NCBI GenBank assembly: GCA_024305105.1
Contig: JAMWZA010000043.1
Span: 1-35,119 of the forward strand
DNA: 35,119 nt
From: Marinoscillum sp.
GTDB lineage: Bacteria > Bacteroidota > Bacteroidia > Cytophagales > Cyclobacteriaceae
Reading direction: 5' to 3'
This document shows positions 16,472 to 25,122 of the stretch, piece after piece (within the stretch, counting starts at the first letter, position 1; every line of letters starts with the position of its first letter). A program made the translations under genes and the position numbers. The notes under the pieces were generated by a model, which saw only the letters and a list, made by a program, of their open reading frames with translations, was not told the DNA's origin and did no database searches.

Positions 16472-18421
16472 ATGAGATTGATTTTACTATCAGTGGCTGT
16501 GTTACTCAGCCTATTGTCAGCTGCTCAAAGTCCAGCCATTGACAGTATTAAAAATTTACTTTCGGTCCAGCCACGAAGAGGCCAAATCGGGTCACTAAAT
16601 GAACTTGCATGGTATTATAGAAATATTGACCCGGATTCTTCCCGATACTTTGCCAATCGAGCGATTAATCTAGCTTCTAATGAGGCAGATCCACACTTAA
16701 TGGCCATCTCTGTAAATAGTCTTGGGTCTGCGTATCAAGCCACAGGGCAATATGACTCAGCGGTCATCTATTTAAACCAAGCACTTAGCAGCCATCAGGA
16801 GCTAAAGGATTCAACCCGAATTGCTACCACTCTCAACAATATTGGCATTTGTCAGGACGAGCTGGGAAATTATAAAATGGCCCTGACCTATTACTTTGAT
16901 GCGTTGAAAATAGCTGAAGCCCTAAATGACGTGAACACAGAAGCCATGCTTGTTGGCAACATTGGAATCGTCTATAAAAAGATGAAATCATATAGCAAAG
17001 TGCTTGAGTACTACAAACGGGCATTAGGCTTGTATGAACAATTAGGAAATGATTTTGGCGTAGCTGTAACGACGGGTAATGTTGGATCTGTCTACATTCA
17101 GCTTAAAGAATTTGATAAAGCCATCGAATATTCTCATTCTGCCGAAACGCTCTACAAAGACCTGGGCTATGTAAGGTACATTCCTTATGTAATTGGAAAC
17201 GCTGCAATAGCAAGCGACAGCCTAAACCTCGCAGAAACTGAAAAGTTATACCTGGAGTCGATCAGAGGCCATGAGGATTTTGACAATCAGTACGAATTGG
17301 CATATCAGTATAAGAACATTGCCAGCTTTTACCTTAAAAAATCTGATTTCAGTAGAAGTAGCCAGTTCGTAGCTTTAGCCATCGAGACAGCACAGGCCAT
17401 AGACGCCAAGGAAATGCTAAAAGACGCTTTAAGAATCGCAGCAACTGTTTCTTTTGGAAATGGTGATTTTAGACAGGCTTACCTTCACCAATTGGCCTGC
17501 GAAACGGTAAAAGACTCCATCTTTGAGACCAATAAGACCAAACAAATCTTCGAGCTGCAAACGCAGTATGAAACAGAAAAAAAAGAACAACAGATCACAC
17601 TTCAGGCGGCGCAGATCTCCAAACAGGCAATCCAAAATCAACGAAACATTGCCATCATCGTGGGTTTAATCCTGGGGATTTCACTGCTCGTTGGGATCTT
17701 TCTACTCAATAGAAATCGACTGCTAAAAAAACAACGATTGCTCTTGCAGGAAGCACAGATTCAGCTAAAAGAGGCGCAGATTGAAGCAGCCATCTCCAGT
17801 CAGGAAAAAGAGCGATCCAGATTTGCCAAAGACCTGCACGATGGGTTTGGACAGATGATATCCATTCTTAACCTGAATTTGAAATCTCTCGAAGAGAATG
17901 GCACAGATAAGCATGAGGTCTTTGAAAACTCCAGTAAGATTCTGGAAGACATGTATCAGGAACTGAAAGGCATCTGCTTTAACCTGATGCCGCAGACACT
18001 GGTCAAGCATGGTATCGTTGCGGCGCTGAATGAATTTGCAGCACGGATTAACGCTGCAGATAAGATGCGAGTAGAAACGGACTTTTTTGGATTAGACCAC
18101 CGGCTTACTGAAGTTCAGGAAATCTCCCTCTACCGTATTTCACAAGAATGGGTAAACAATGTCATCAAGTATTCAGACACTACCAAAGTGACCATACAGA
18201 TTACCCGAGATGAAGAAGAAATGACACTCATGATCGAAGATGATGGCGCTGGGTTTGATCTCAACCTCTTGAAATCTGGAAAAGGAAACGGCTGGAAAAA
18301 CATGAATTCCAGAGCCAATCTCATCAATGGTGAATTAGAAATTGATACTACTCCTGGTATAAAAGGAAGCACTTTGATCGTCAATGTGCCGGTGTCTGTA
18401 GAAGAAATAGTTCCCGCTTAA
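16472..18421 (+). CDS. TPR sensor histidine kinase A (HisKA_3 / NarL-type partner class)
   Basis: 649 residues. Signal peptide at 1-18 (MRLILLSVAVLLSLLSAA). At about 25-350 there are TPR repeats (YDSAVIYLNQALSSHQEL, YKMALTYYFDALKIAEAL, YSKVLEYYKRALGLYEQL), then a helix and a transmembrane segment at about 391-412, then a coiled coil (KKQRLLLQEAQIQLKEAQIEAA). The transmitter follows: phosphoacceptor His456 in DLHDGFGQ (HisKA_3), N-box at about 558 (QEWVNNVIKY) and G-boxes DDGAGFD (about 590) and GKGNGWKNM (about 603). The TPRs are predicted to lie in the periplasm, so the signal is a periplasmic or envelope event. It lies 49 bases before kinase B with the same strand, so they form an operon. 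HisKA_3 kinases phosphorylate NarL-type regulators; the one at 22545 is the likely partner. Confidence 0.93.
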   Translation: MRLILLSVAVLLSLLSAAQSPAIDSIKNLLSVQPRRGQIGSLNELAWYYRNIDPDSSRYFANRAINLASNEADPHLMAISVNSLGSAYQATGQYDSAVIYLNQALSSHQELKDSTRIATTLNNIGICQDELGNYKMALTYYFDALKIAEALNDVNTEAMLVGNIGIVYKKMKSYSKVLEYYKRALGLYEQLGNDFGVAVTTGNVGSVYIQLKEFDKAIEYSHSAETLYKDLGYVRYIPYVIGNAAIASDSLNLAETEKLYLESIRGHEDFDNQYELAYQYKNIASFYLKKSDFSRSSQFVALAIETAQAIDAKEMLKDALRIAATVSFGNGDFRQAYLHQLACETVKDSIFETNKTKQIFELQTQYETEKKEQQITLQAAQISKQAIQNQRNIAIIVGLILGISLLVGIFLLNRNRLLKKQRLLLQEAQIQLKEAQIEAAISSQEKERSRFAKDLHDGFGQMISILNLNLKSLEENGTDKHEVFENSSKILEDMYQELKGICFNLMPQTLVKHGIVAALNEFAARINAADKMRVETDFFGLDHRLTEVQEISLYRISQEWVNNVIKYSDTTKVTIQITRDEEEMTLMIEDDGAGFDLNLLKSGKGNGWKNMNSRANLINGELEIDTTPGIKGSTLIVNVPVSVEEIVPA

Positions 18422-18470
18422 ACGGAGCTGCTTGGATTCGCTTATATTTATTTGAGAACCCAACAGCAAC

Positions 18471-20387
18471 ATGAGGAAAACCATACTTTTACAAGCACTT
18501 ATCTCCGTTTGCCTGCACGCCATTGGGCAAAACGACAGTCTGTTTAATCAAGCCTCTACTTTAGCGCGTGATTATGCATACGAGGAATCAAATCCACTAT
18601 TCAAGCAATTGCTAAATCAGAAATTAACTCCGCTTCAAGAAGGTCAGGCCCATTACTACCTGATGCGCGGATTATGGAGCAATAATCAATTTGATCAGTC
18701 ACTAGCACATGGCGATTCGGCAATTGATCATTTCATGGTTTTAAATGAACATGACTGGACCGGTCAGACGTTTTACACTTTGTGTATGAATAATCTGATA
18801 GCAGGCTCCTATGATGTAGCGCTCATTCAATCCCAGAAAGCCCTGGACGAATTTACATTGGCTCAAGACACTGCCATGATGATTCGAGCAAAAGGTCGCC
18901 GTGGTATTGTCTTTCATGACATTGGCGAATATGATGAAGGAATTCGAACACTGGAGGAAGCGCATGAGCTATTTAAAGACTATTCTGGCAAGAATAAAGA
19001 CATTTTAGCGATGATCTATGGCATCACAGCCATCAACTATGATGATCGGGGAGATTCAGATATTGCAGTAGAATACTATAAGAAGATTCTTGCTTTTCAG
19101 GATGAGTTAAGTACACACCGTGAGGTTATTCGGACTTATAACAACATGGGCAACTCACTGATGAAATTGGGCAATTTGGCAGAAGCCAGAAAGTATTTCC
19201 TGTTGAACCTAAAGGCGAATGAAGAAGACGAATTTGCTTATGGAATAGCCACCGTAAAAACTAACCTTGGCACAGTCGCTTACAAACAAGGAGATTATAA
19301 AACCGCTGAGAAATACCTGAATGAAGCAGAAACGATATCGTATCAAATTCGTGATGCTGAGAAAATACTGGACATTCTGCAACAGCAACATTTCTATCAT
19401 GAACGTATTGGAGAGCCAGCCACTTCTCTTGAATATCTCAAAAAATACCATCACCTCAAAGACTCTTTATACGATCTGGACAAACAGCGACAAATAGCCT
19501 TGCTCGAAAAGAAATATGAGACCGCAAAGAAAGAGCAGCAGATTGAAGTGCAGGCTGCAGAGATCGCTGAAAAATCAGCCGAAAACCAGCGCAATGTGGC
19601 CATCATCATTGGGCTAATTATTGGCATGACGCTGGCGGTGGGAATACTGTTGCTAAACAGAAATCGGTTACTGAAAAAACAGCGGTTACTTACGCAGGAA
19701 GCACAGATCCAGCTCAAAGAAGCCCAGATCGAGGCAGCTATCACCAGTCAGGAAAAAGAACGATTCAGATTCGCCAAAGACCTGCATGATGGTTTCGGAC
19801 AGATGATCTCTATCCTCAATCTGAATTTGAAATCTCTGGAAGATGATGGCAAGGACAAACATGAAGTATTTGAAACCTCTAGTCGAGTATTGGAAGAAAT
19901 GTATCAGGAACTCAAAGGAATTTGCTTTAACCTAATGCCACAGACGCTGATCAAGCATGGAATAACAGCAGCGCTCAATGAATTTGCCGCACGCATTAAT
20001 GCAGCTGATAAACTCTATGTTGAAACGGATTTTTTTGGTTTAGAAACTCGACTGACCGAAGTTCAGGAAATATCCCTCTACCGCATTTCACAGGAATGGG
20101 TCAACAATGTCATGAAGTACTCAGACGCTACTAAAGTGACGATTCAGATCACCCGAGATGAAGAAGAAATGACTCTCATGATCGAGGATGATGGTGCTGG
20201 TTTTGATCTCAATGAATTAAAATCAGGAAAAGGAAACGGCTGGAAGAATATGAACTCCAGAGCCAATCTCATCAATGGTGAATTAGAAGTTGACACAACT
20301 CCAGGAATAATAGGCAATGTCTTGATTGTGAATGCAGAAACAGAAGTTTCCACATCCAATATTAAGTCAAAACCAAGTGTTTCTTAG
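18471..20387 (+). CDS. TPR sensor histidine kinase B (paralogue of A)
   Basis: 638 residues with the same architecture as A: signal peptide (1-19), TPRs at about 25-340 (for example YDEGIRTLEEAHELFKDY), a transmembrane helix at about 377-399, a coiled coil and a HisKA_3 transmitter with His439 in DLHDGFGQ. From about residue 340 onward it is nearly identical to A in sequence and mostly differs in synonymous bases; the TPR half is very different. It follows A by 49 bases on the same strand with no terminator between. The C-terminal tail after VNAETEV is different from A. It convergently faces the minus-strand kinase C. Recent tandem duplication or gene conversion of the transmitter half is likely. 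Confidence 0.93.
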   Translation: MRKTILLQALISVCLHAIGQNDSLFNQASTLARDYAYEESNPLFKQLLNQKLTPLQEGQAHYYLMRGLWSNNQFDQSLAHGDSAIDHFMVLNEHDWTGQTFYTLCMNNLIAGSYDVALIQSQKALDEFTLAQDTAMMIRAKGRRGIVFHDIGEYDEGIRTLEEAHELFKDYSGKNKDILAMIYGITAINYDDRGDSDIAVEYYKKILAFQDELSTHREVIRTYNNMGNSLMKLGNLAEARKYFLLNLKANEEDEFAYGIATVKTNLGTVAYKQGDYKTAEKYLNEAETISYQIRDAEKILDILQQQHFYHERIGEPATSLEYLKKYHHLKDSLYDLDKQRQIALLEKKYETAKKEQQIEVQAAEIAEKSAENQRNVAIIIGLIIGMTLAVGILLLNRNRLLKKQRLLTQEAQIQLKEAQIEAAITSQEKERFRFAKDLHDGFGQMISILNLNLKSLEDDGKDKHEVFETSSRVLEEMYQELKGICFNLMPQTLIKHGITAALNEFAARINAADKLYVETDFFGLETRLTEVQEISLYRISQEWVNNVMKYSDATKVTIQITRDEEEMTLMIEDDGAGFDLNELKSGKGNGWKNMNSRANLINGELEVDTTPGIIGNVLIVNAETEVSTSNIKSKPSVS

Positions 20388-20428
20388 ATTCAGAAAACGA
20401 CACTAAGAGGCGGCTAACTTTTGACCTT

Positions 20429-22306
20429 TTAACTGTTGGCTTTATTCAATATCACGGAGAAAGTAGTTCCCACGCCTTCAGCACTGATTACTGTCACAGC
20501 ACCTCTATTCATTTCTGCATATTCCTTGCACAAAAAGAGACCGATTCCAGTTCCTACTTCTTTTTGCGTCCCCATCCTGGTCTTGCCACGTGATTGAAAA
20601 AGATTATTAAGCTGATCCTCGGACATTCCTATTCCGGTGTCTTTAATATCAATAGCTATTTGGTCATCCAGATCTCGATACTTAATCTGAATTTCACCAC
20701 CTATATCATTAAACTTGATGGCATTAGCAAGCACATTCCTAATAATTATTCGCAGATGCTCTGATACTACAAGTACCTTACTGCAGTGCTCAGTATGACA
20801 GGAGACTTTCAGGTTTTTCTGGTCCGCTTCATAGTTACAAAGATTAATTTGCTCCTTAACGATGGTATCTACATCTACAGGTAATGGCACTCTTTCCTCT
20901 TCTTTAAACTGTGTCAGTGACCATTCCAGTATACTATTCAGGCTATCTGAAACCGTAGCTATTCGCTTGTGAACCCCATCTACTAACTCGTCAATATCTA
21001 CATTTTCCCGGTCATTTTTGATCAGGTAAATCATGGCCATGACTGTCTGCATGGGGCTACGCATGTCATGTGCCACTATGGAAAAAATTTTATTCTTGGT
21101 CCGATTCAGTTCATCTAACGCTTTATGTTGGGTGGCAAGTTGCTTAACATATCGCTGCTTGGTGTAATAAACATAATACAGCACCCCTACGACCAGGAGC
21201 AGTACGACAACCAGTGTAAGCGTAAGCACAATTTGGGTATTTCTTTGATTCAAAATTTCTTGCTGTAGTTGATTTTCATGAATTAATGCCTCTTGTTTCA
21301 TCTGGGCTTGTTCCAGCTGCAATTCGTGAATTTTCTTTTCATTAGACTCGCTGTGAATACTGTCATAGTAGGCCTTGTACAATTGGTGATACTTGAAGGC
21401 ATTTTCATAATCGCCTACTGCCTGATAGGCCTTATATAAGATCTCCGAGGCATTCTGTACATCCCATTTAGCAGCCATTTTCTGAGCCAGATCAATGGCA
21501 TTTTGACCATACTGTATGCTCTTTTCAAACGCTCCCTTACCAAGAAAAGCTTGGGCCAAGCCCGCAAATGCAAATGATCGCTCCCAGTCATTATCCGAAT
21601 CAGCTACTGTCAATGCTGCCTGATGACTATTTACAGCTTCTTGATAGCGCTCCAGATCACTGAGAATATAACCTTCCCGGTTATGGCCCATCGCTTCATA
21701 ATAATGGTTTCTTAAGCTTCTGGCCAGTTCAATACTCCGCTTTACATCCGCTAGTGCCTGATCGTAATGCGCTAAATACTGGTGATTGATGCTCCGGTTA
21801 AGATATGCACGGACGATAGACACGGAATCTTTTATGTCCATTGCCAATTTTAAGTAGTCATCAAATACTCCCACGCCTTCCTCATATTTGTCTTGTAGTA
21901 AAAAAGCCAATCCCAGATAAAGTTGTCCATTGAGCATGGCCTCTTTATCCCCAGCTTTCTCTGCAGTTCTAATCAGTTCTTGTGAAAAATTGTAGCAAAG
22001 TTTAGCATCACTGGTCATGTAGTATGCTGCCGTGATCGTTTTGTAGGCTTTCAATCGTACCTGATAATCCAGGCTGTCCGTCAGTTCCAATACACGTTTA
22101 GCTATAACAATCGAACTGTCTGGCTTACTGTGGCGATATGTTGCGGCTAGTTCATTTAATCTAGTAAGTCTGGAAGAATCGCTGAGATCAATCTCAATCT
22201 GATCAGACATTAGCTCCAACAAAGTCGGTTCTGTATCTTTAATCTGACCGATAAGCAGAATAGCGATCAGACTACATATACTTAAGAGGGCTACGCGGTG
22301 GAGCAT
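20429..22306 (-). CDS. TPR sensor histidine kinase C (HisKA class)
   Basis: 625 residues. A short N-terminal hydrophobic segment (about 4-20) serves as signal peptide or anchor. TPRs span about 35-320. Heptad-like helices (about 325-355) lead to a transmembrane helix (about 357-380). The transmitter is of the classic HisKA type: His413 in FSIVAHDMRSP, N-box at about 508 (RNVLANAIKFND), DTGIGM and GTGIGLFLCKEYA. This differs from kinases A and B (HisKA_3), so it probably does not share their phosphotransfer partner by descent. It is divergent from the response regulator gene at 22545 with 238 bases between, including the inverted repeat at 22448, and convergent with B. Confident. Confidence 0.92.
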   Translation of the reverse strand: MLHRVALLSICSLIAILLIGQIKDTEPTLLELMSDQIEIDLSDSSRLTRLNELAATYRHSKPDSSIVIAKRVLELTDSLDYQVRLKAYKTITAAYYMTSDAKLCYNFSQELIRTAEKAGDKEAMLNGQLYLGLAFLLQDKYEEGVGVFDDYLKLAMDIKDSVSIVRAYLNRSINHQYLAHYDQALADVKRSIELARSLRNHYYEAMGHNREGYILSDLERYQEAVNSHQAALTVADSDNDWERSFAFAGLAQAFLGKGAFEKSIQYGQNAIDLAQKMAAKWDVQNASEILYKAYQAVGDYENAFKYHQLYKAYYDSIHSESNEKKIHELQLEQAQMKQEALIHENQLQQEILNQRNTQIVLTLTLVVVLLLVVGVLYYVYYTKQRYVKQLATQHKALDELNRTKNKIFSIVAHDMRSPMQTVMAMIYLIKNDRENVDIDELVDGVHKRIATVSDSLNSILEWSLTQFKEEERVPLPVDVDTIVKEQINLCNYEADQKNLKVSCHTEHCSKVLVVSEHLRIIIRNVLANAIKFNDIGGEIQIKYRDLDDQIAIDIKDTGIGMSEDQLNNLFQSRGKTRMGTQKEVGTGIGLFLCKEYAEMNRGAVTVISAEGVGTTFSVILNKANS

Positions 22307-22447
22307 TTATTATCAACAAAATGATGAATTCCAAACAACATGTAAAGGTACGATTCAATAAGCACTCCCACCTGTTCTCCTGGACCAATCCGTAAATCAG
22401 GTAGATTAAAAAATAAATTTATGCGTAGGGATAACACTGAGACCAGA

Positions 22448-22467
22448 TATACCCTCCCTACGGTATA
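22448..22467. promoter_or_regulatory. Inverted repeat TATACC-N8-GGTATA upstream of the response regulator
   Basis: TATACC at 22448-22453 and GGTATA at 22462-22467 are perfect inverted repeats separated by 8 bases, a typical dimeric regulator site. It lies 77 bases before the response regulator and 141 before kinase C. A -7-like TACTTTAG at 22489-22496 puts the site over the -33/-40 region, suiting activation. The same element with the same spacing occurs at 26148-26167. Confidence 0.5.
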
Positions 22468-22544
22468 GATTCAATTCGATTGACATTCTACTTTAGTGAT
22501 CAGATTTAACTAATCTTTAAATGATCCTTTAGGCAGCATACCTG

Positions 22545-23207
22545 ATGAATTTACTATCTTTCCTTCGCAAAAAACCTGTCAATAGCCAAATGCGAATATT
22601 TTTAACGGACGATCATGCCGTCTTAATCGGTGGTCTTCAAAAAATCATTGAAGCCGAGCAAGATCTGGAAGTCGTAGGTACAGCCGGAGATGTTCAGTCC
22701 ACTGTGGACGCACTTACCCAGACTAAAGTAGATCTTCTCATCACAGATTATAACCTGCCAGATGATGACGGGCTCGCTTTGGTTCGAAAAGTAAAGCGAA
22801 AATACCCGCATATAAAAATACTTGTGCTTAGCATGCACGATGAGGCGCATCTGGTCAAGGAAATCCTCAAAGAAGGTGTTGATGGATATCTAATTAAGAA
22901 AGACTCTCACAACGAACTGATCAACGCCATATACTCTATCAAAGGAGGTAAAACTTACCTAAGCTCTGATGTAAATAGCATCCTCATCAAAGGACTCAAT
23001 GGAGAAGGTGAACAGAAGTTATTGACAGATCGAGAACGTGAAATCCTGAAACTCATCAGCAAAGAATTCACCAACAAACAAATAGCAGAAGAGCTCTTCA
23101 TTTCGGAGCGAACGGTAGAAACTCACCGCAAAAACATTTTTCGTAAGACTGGCACCAATAACTTAGTGGGTCTAATTAAATATGCTTACGCTAACAATCT
23201 GATTTGA
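22545..23207 (+). CDS. NarL/FixJ-family response regulator
   Basis: 220 residues. The receiver domain occupies about 15-135 with the acidic pair DD (FLTDDH), phospho-acceptor Asp68 (LLITDYNLPDDDG), the switch Ser/Thr region (VLSMHDE) and Lys near GVDGYLIKKDS. A LuxR-type helix-turn-helix follows at about 158-215 (LTDREREILKLISKEFTNKQIAEELFISERTVETHRKN). A later start at the second Met (22590) is possible and would begin directly at the receiver domain. Its stop overlaps the TauE/SafE gene start (TTGA), so the two are coupled. HisKA_3 kinases A and B are the natural phospho-donors, and kinase C is divergent. Kinase-regulator pairing by position is inference. Confidence 0.93.
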   Translation: MNLLSFLRKKPVNSQMRIFLTDDHAVLIGGLQKIIEAEQDLEVVGTAGDVQSTVDALTQTKVDLLITDYNLPDDDGLALVRKVKRKYPHIKILVLSMHDEAHLVKEILKEGVDGYLIKKDSHNELINAIYSIKGGKTYLSSDVNSILIKGLNGEGEQKLLTDREREILKLISKEFTNKQIAEELFISERTVETHRKNIFRKTGTNNLVGLIKYAYANNLI

Positions 23208-23956
23208 TCGAACTTTTTTCCTTCCATCTCAGCCACTCCGACTTGGGATTGCTTTTCGTTGTGGCTTTACTTATCGGTATGTCCAAAACCGGCGTACATG
23301 GAGCAGGAATGGCTGCTGTGCCTTTTCTAGCCATGATCTTCGGCGGTAAAGGCTCCACTGGACTCTTGCTTCCCATTTTGTGCATGGCGGATATTTTTGG
23401 TGTCTCCTACTATCACCGCCATACCAAGTGGTCACACCTGATCAAGCTATTTCCTTGGGCTGCAGTGGGTATTCTATTGGGAACGTATGTCGGCGATCAA
23501 ATAGACGACAGTTCGTTTCAACTGATTATGGGGCTTATCATTTTACTGAGCTTGCTCCTCATGATCTGGCAAGAGCGATCTAAAACCAAATACATTCCTG
23601 AGGGATGGTGGTTTGCTGCACTGCTAGGTGTTTTGGGAGGATTTACCACCATGGTTGGTAACCTTGCGGGATCTGTAATGGCGCTTTATCTACTCACCAT
23701 GCGACTTCCTAAAAATCAATACATTGGGACAGCAGCCTGGTTTTTCCTGGTTGTCAATTTGTTTAAAGTCCCTTTTCATGTTGTTGTTTGGGAAACAATC
23801 TCCTGGAATAGTTTTTACCTTGACCTGATCACCATTCCAGCCGTAGTGGTCGGTGCCTTCTTAGGTATCTGGATTGTCAAAAAAATACCTGAACTATACT
23901 ATCGTTGGTTTATCATCGCCACCACTGCGCTGGCTGGATTGCTCATGGTTTTTTGA
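23204..23956 (+). CDS. TauE/SafE family anion permease
   Basis: 250 residues with about eight hydrophobic helices. The start is TTG at 23204; an in-frame stop (TAA, 23192-23194) is just upstream, and the first ATG (at GMSKTG) would cut into the first helix. The pattern GMSKTGVHGAGM near the N-terminus and the second-half repeat (GVLGGFTTMVGNLAGSVMALYLL) are characteristic of TauE/SafE (DUF81) proteins, which export sulfite, sulfoacetate or other organic acids. The substrate cannot be read from the sequence. It overlaps the response regulator stop by 4 bases, so it is the first member of the operon controlled with the regulator. Confidence 0.92.
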   Translation: MIELFSFHLSHSDLGLLFVVALLIGMSKTGVHGAGMAAVPFLAMIFGGKGSTGLLLPILCMADIFGVSYYHRHTKWSHLIKLFPWAAVGILLGTYVGDQIDDSSFQLIMGLIILLSLLLMIWQERSKTKYIPEGWWFAALLGVLGGFTTMVGNLAGSVMALYLLTMRLPKNQYIGTAAWFFLVVNLFKVPFHVVVWETISWNSFYLDLITIPAVVVGAFLGIWIVKKIPELYYRWFIIATTALAGLLMVF

Positions 23957-24018
23957 TAAGCGGTTAACCAAAAGGCTTGATTATCAGTTATCTTAACTCA
24001 TTGTTAAACCCTATTGCT

Positions 24019-25122
24019 ATGAAAAAGATTACTGTTTTTTTAACGCTATGCGTGATCGCCTATTTCTCTTATGCTGCTGATGGTGTGGACTACACTGCAG
24101 ACTTTGTAGAAGGTACACCAGAGGTGAAATCGATCAATGCCCTGACTTTTGGCCCGGAAGGCATCTTGTTCCTTGGTGATTCTAAAAGCGCTAAGGTCTA
24201 TGCGATTGAAACGGGAGACACCAAGGCGAATGAAATCGAAACGCTTGAGTTGAGTAAAGTGGATGAATTGATTGCATCCAGTTTGGGAACCTCCAAAGAC
24301 GACATCAGCATTCAAGACATGGTGATCAACCCAATCTCCAAAGCCACCTATTTCGCGGTAGCACTTGGTGATGGCACACCGGTTCTGCTAAAACTTATGG
24401 ACAATACATTTGAAAACGTGTCTCTCAAAAACATCAAGTATGCCGAAACCCCAATTTCCAATGTGCTGGCAGAAGATGCAGAGGACCGCAGAGGTCGATC
24501 TTTACGAATATGGACTGTCTCTGACCTGAATTATTATGACGGACAGGTGATGGTAAGCGGCTTATCCAATCAGGAGTTTAGCTCAACATTTCGAAGCATT
24601 AAATTTCCCTTTGCAGGTGATGAACAATCGTCCAGTCTGGAAATTTATCATGCCGCACATGGCCGATATGAAACCTATGCTCCAATCAAGAGTTTTACCG
24701 CAGCTACTGTCAATGGAAAACCACATCTGATCGCAAGCTATACCTGCACTCCGCTAGTAGTGTTTCCATTGGATGAGCTTAAACCTGGTGAGCATGTGAA
24801 GGGCAGAACGGTAGCTGAGCTAGGAAATTGGAATACCCCACTAGACATGGTCGTCATGCAAAAAGAAGGAAAACAATACCTTTTGATGGCCAATTCATCA
24901 CGTGCATTGATGAAAATAAAATTTGATGATATCGAAAACTTTGATGGTAGCCTAACCACTCCGGTGGAAGAACGATCTGCTACGGCTGGCGTAGAATTCA
25001 TTGCTTTACCTTTTGTGAATGTACAGCAACTGGACAGACTTAATGAAGAGAGTTTTGTGTTGCTTCAACGACAGTCTAATGGTGATTTGGATCTATTGAC
25101 TCAATCCAATAAGTGGTTGTAA
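24019..25122 (+). CDS. Secreted propeller-like protein of unknown function
   Basis: 367 residues from ATG at 24019 (MKKITVFLTLCVIAYFSYA, signal peptide cut before ADGVDY). An in-frame upstream ATG at 23977 would add 14 residues ahead of the signal and is rejected. The mature part has repeated beta-strand units with phrases such as LTFGPEGILFLGDSKSAKVYAIETGD and NWNTPLDMVVMQKEGKQYLLMANSS, as in NHL/six-bladed propellers, but no catalytic site. I do not recognise the family. It overlaps the next gene by 10 bases and lies 62 bases after the permease gene, so it belongs to the operon. Confidence 0.7.
   Translation: MKKITVFLTLCVIAYFSYAADGVDYTADFVEGTPEVKSINALTFGPEGILFLGDSKSAKVYAIETGDTKANEIETLELSKVDELIASSLGTSKDDISIQDMVINPISKATYFAVALGDGTPVLLKLMDNTFENVSLKNIKYAETPISNVLAEDAEDRRGRSLRIWTVSDLNYYDGQVMVSGLSNQEFSSTFRSIKFPFAGDEQSSSLEIYHAAHGRYETYAPIKSFTAATVNGKPHLIASYTCTPLVVFPLDELKPGEHVKGRTVAELGNWNTPLDMVVMQKEGKQYLLMANSSRALMKIKFDDIENFDGSLTTPVEERSATAGVEFIALPFVNVQQLDRLNEESFVLLQRQSNGDLDLLTQSNKWL

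Noticed and set aside
20388-20428. Terminator between convergent kinases B and C
   Set aside because: The 41-base gap holds no stem of more than four base pairs.
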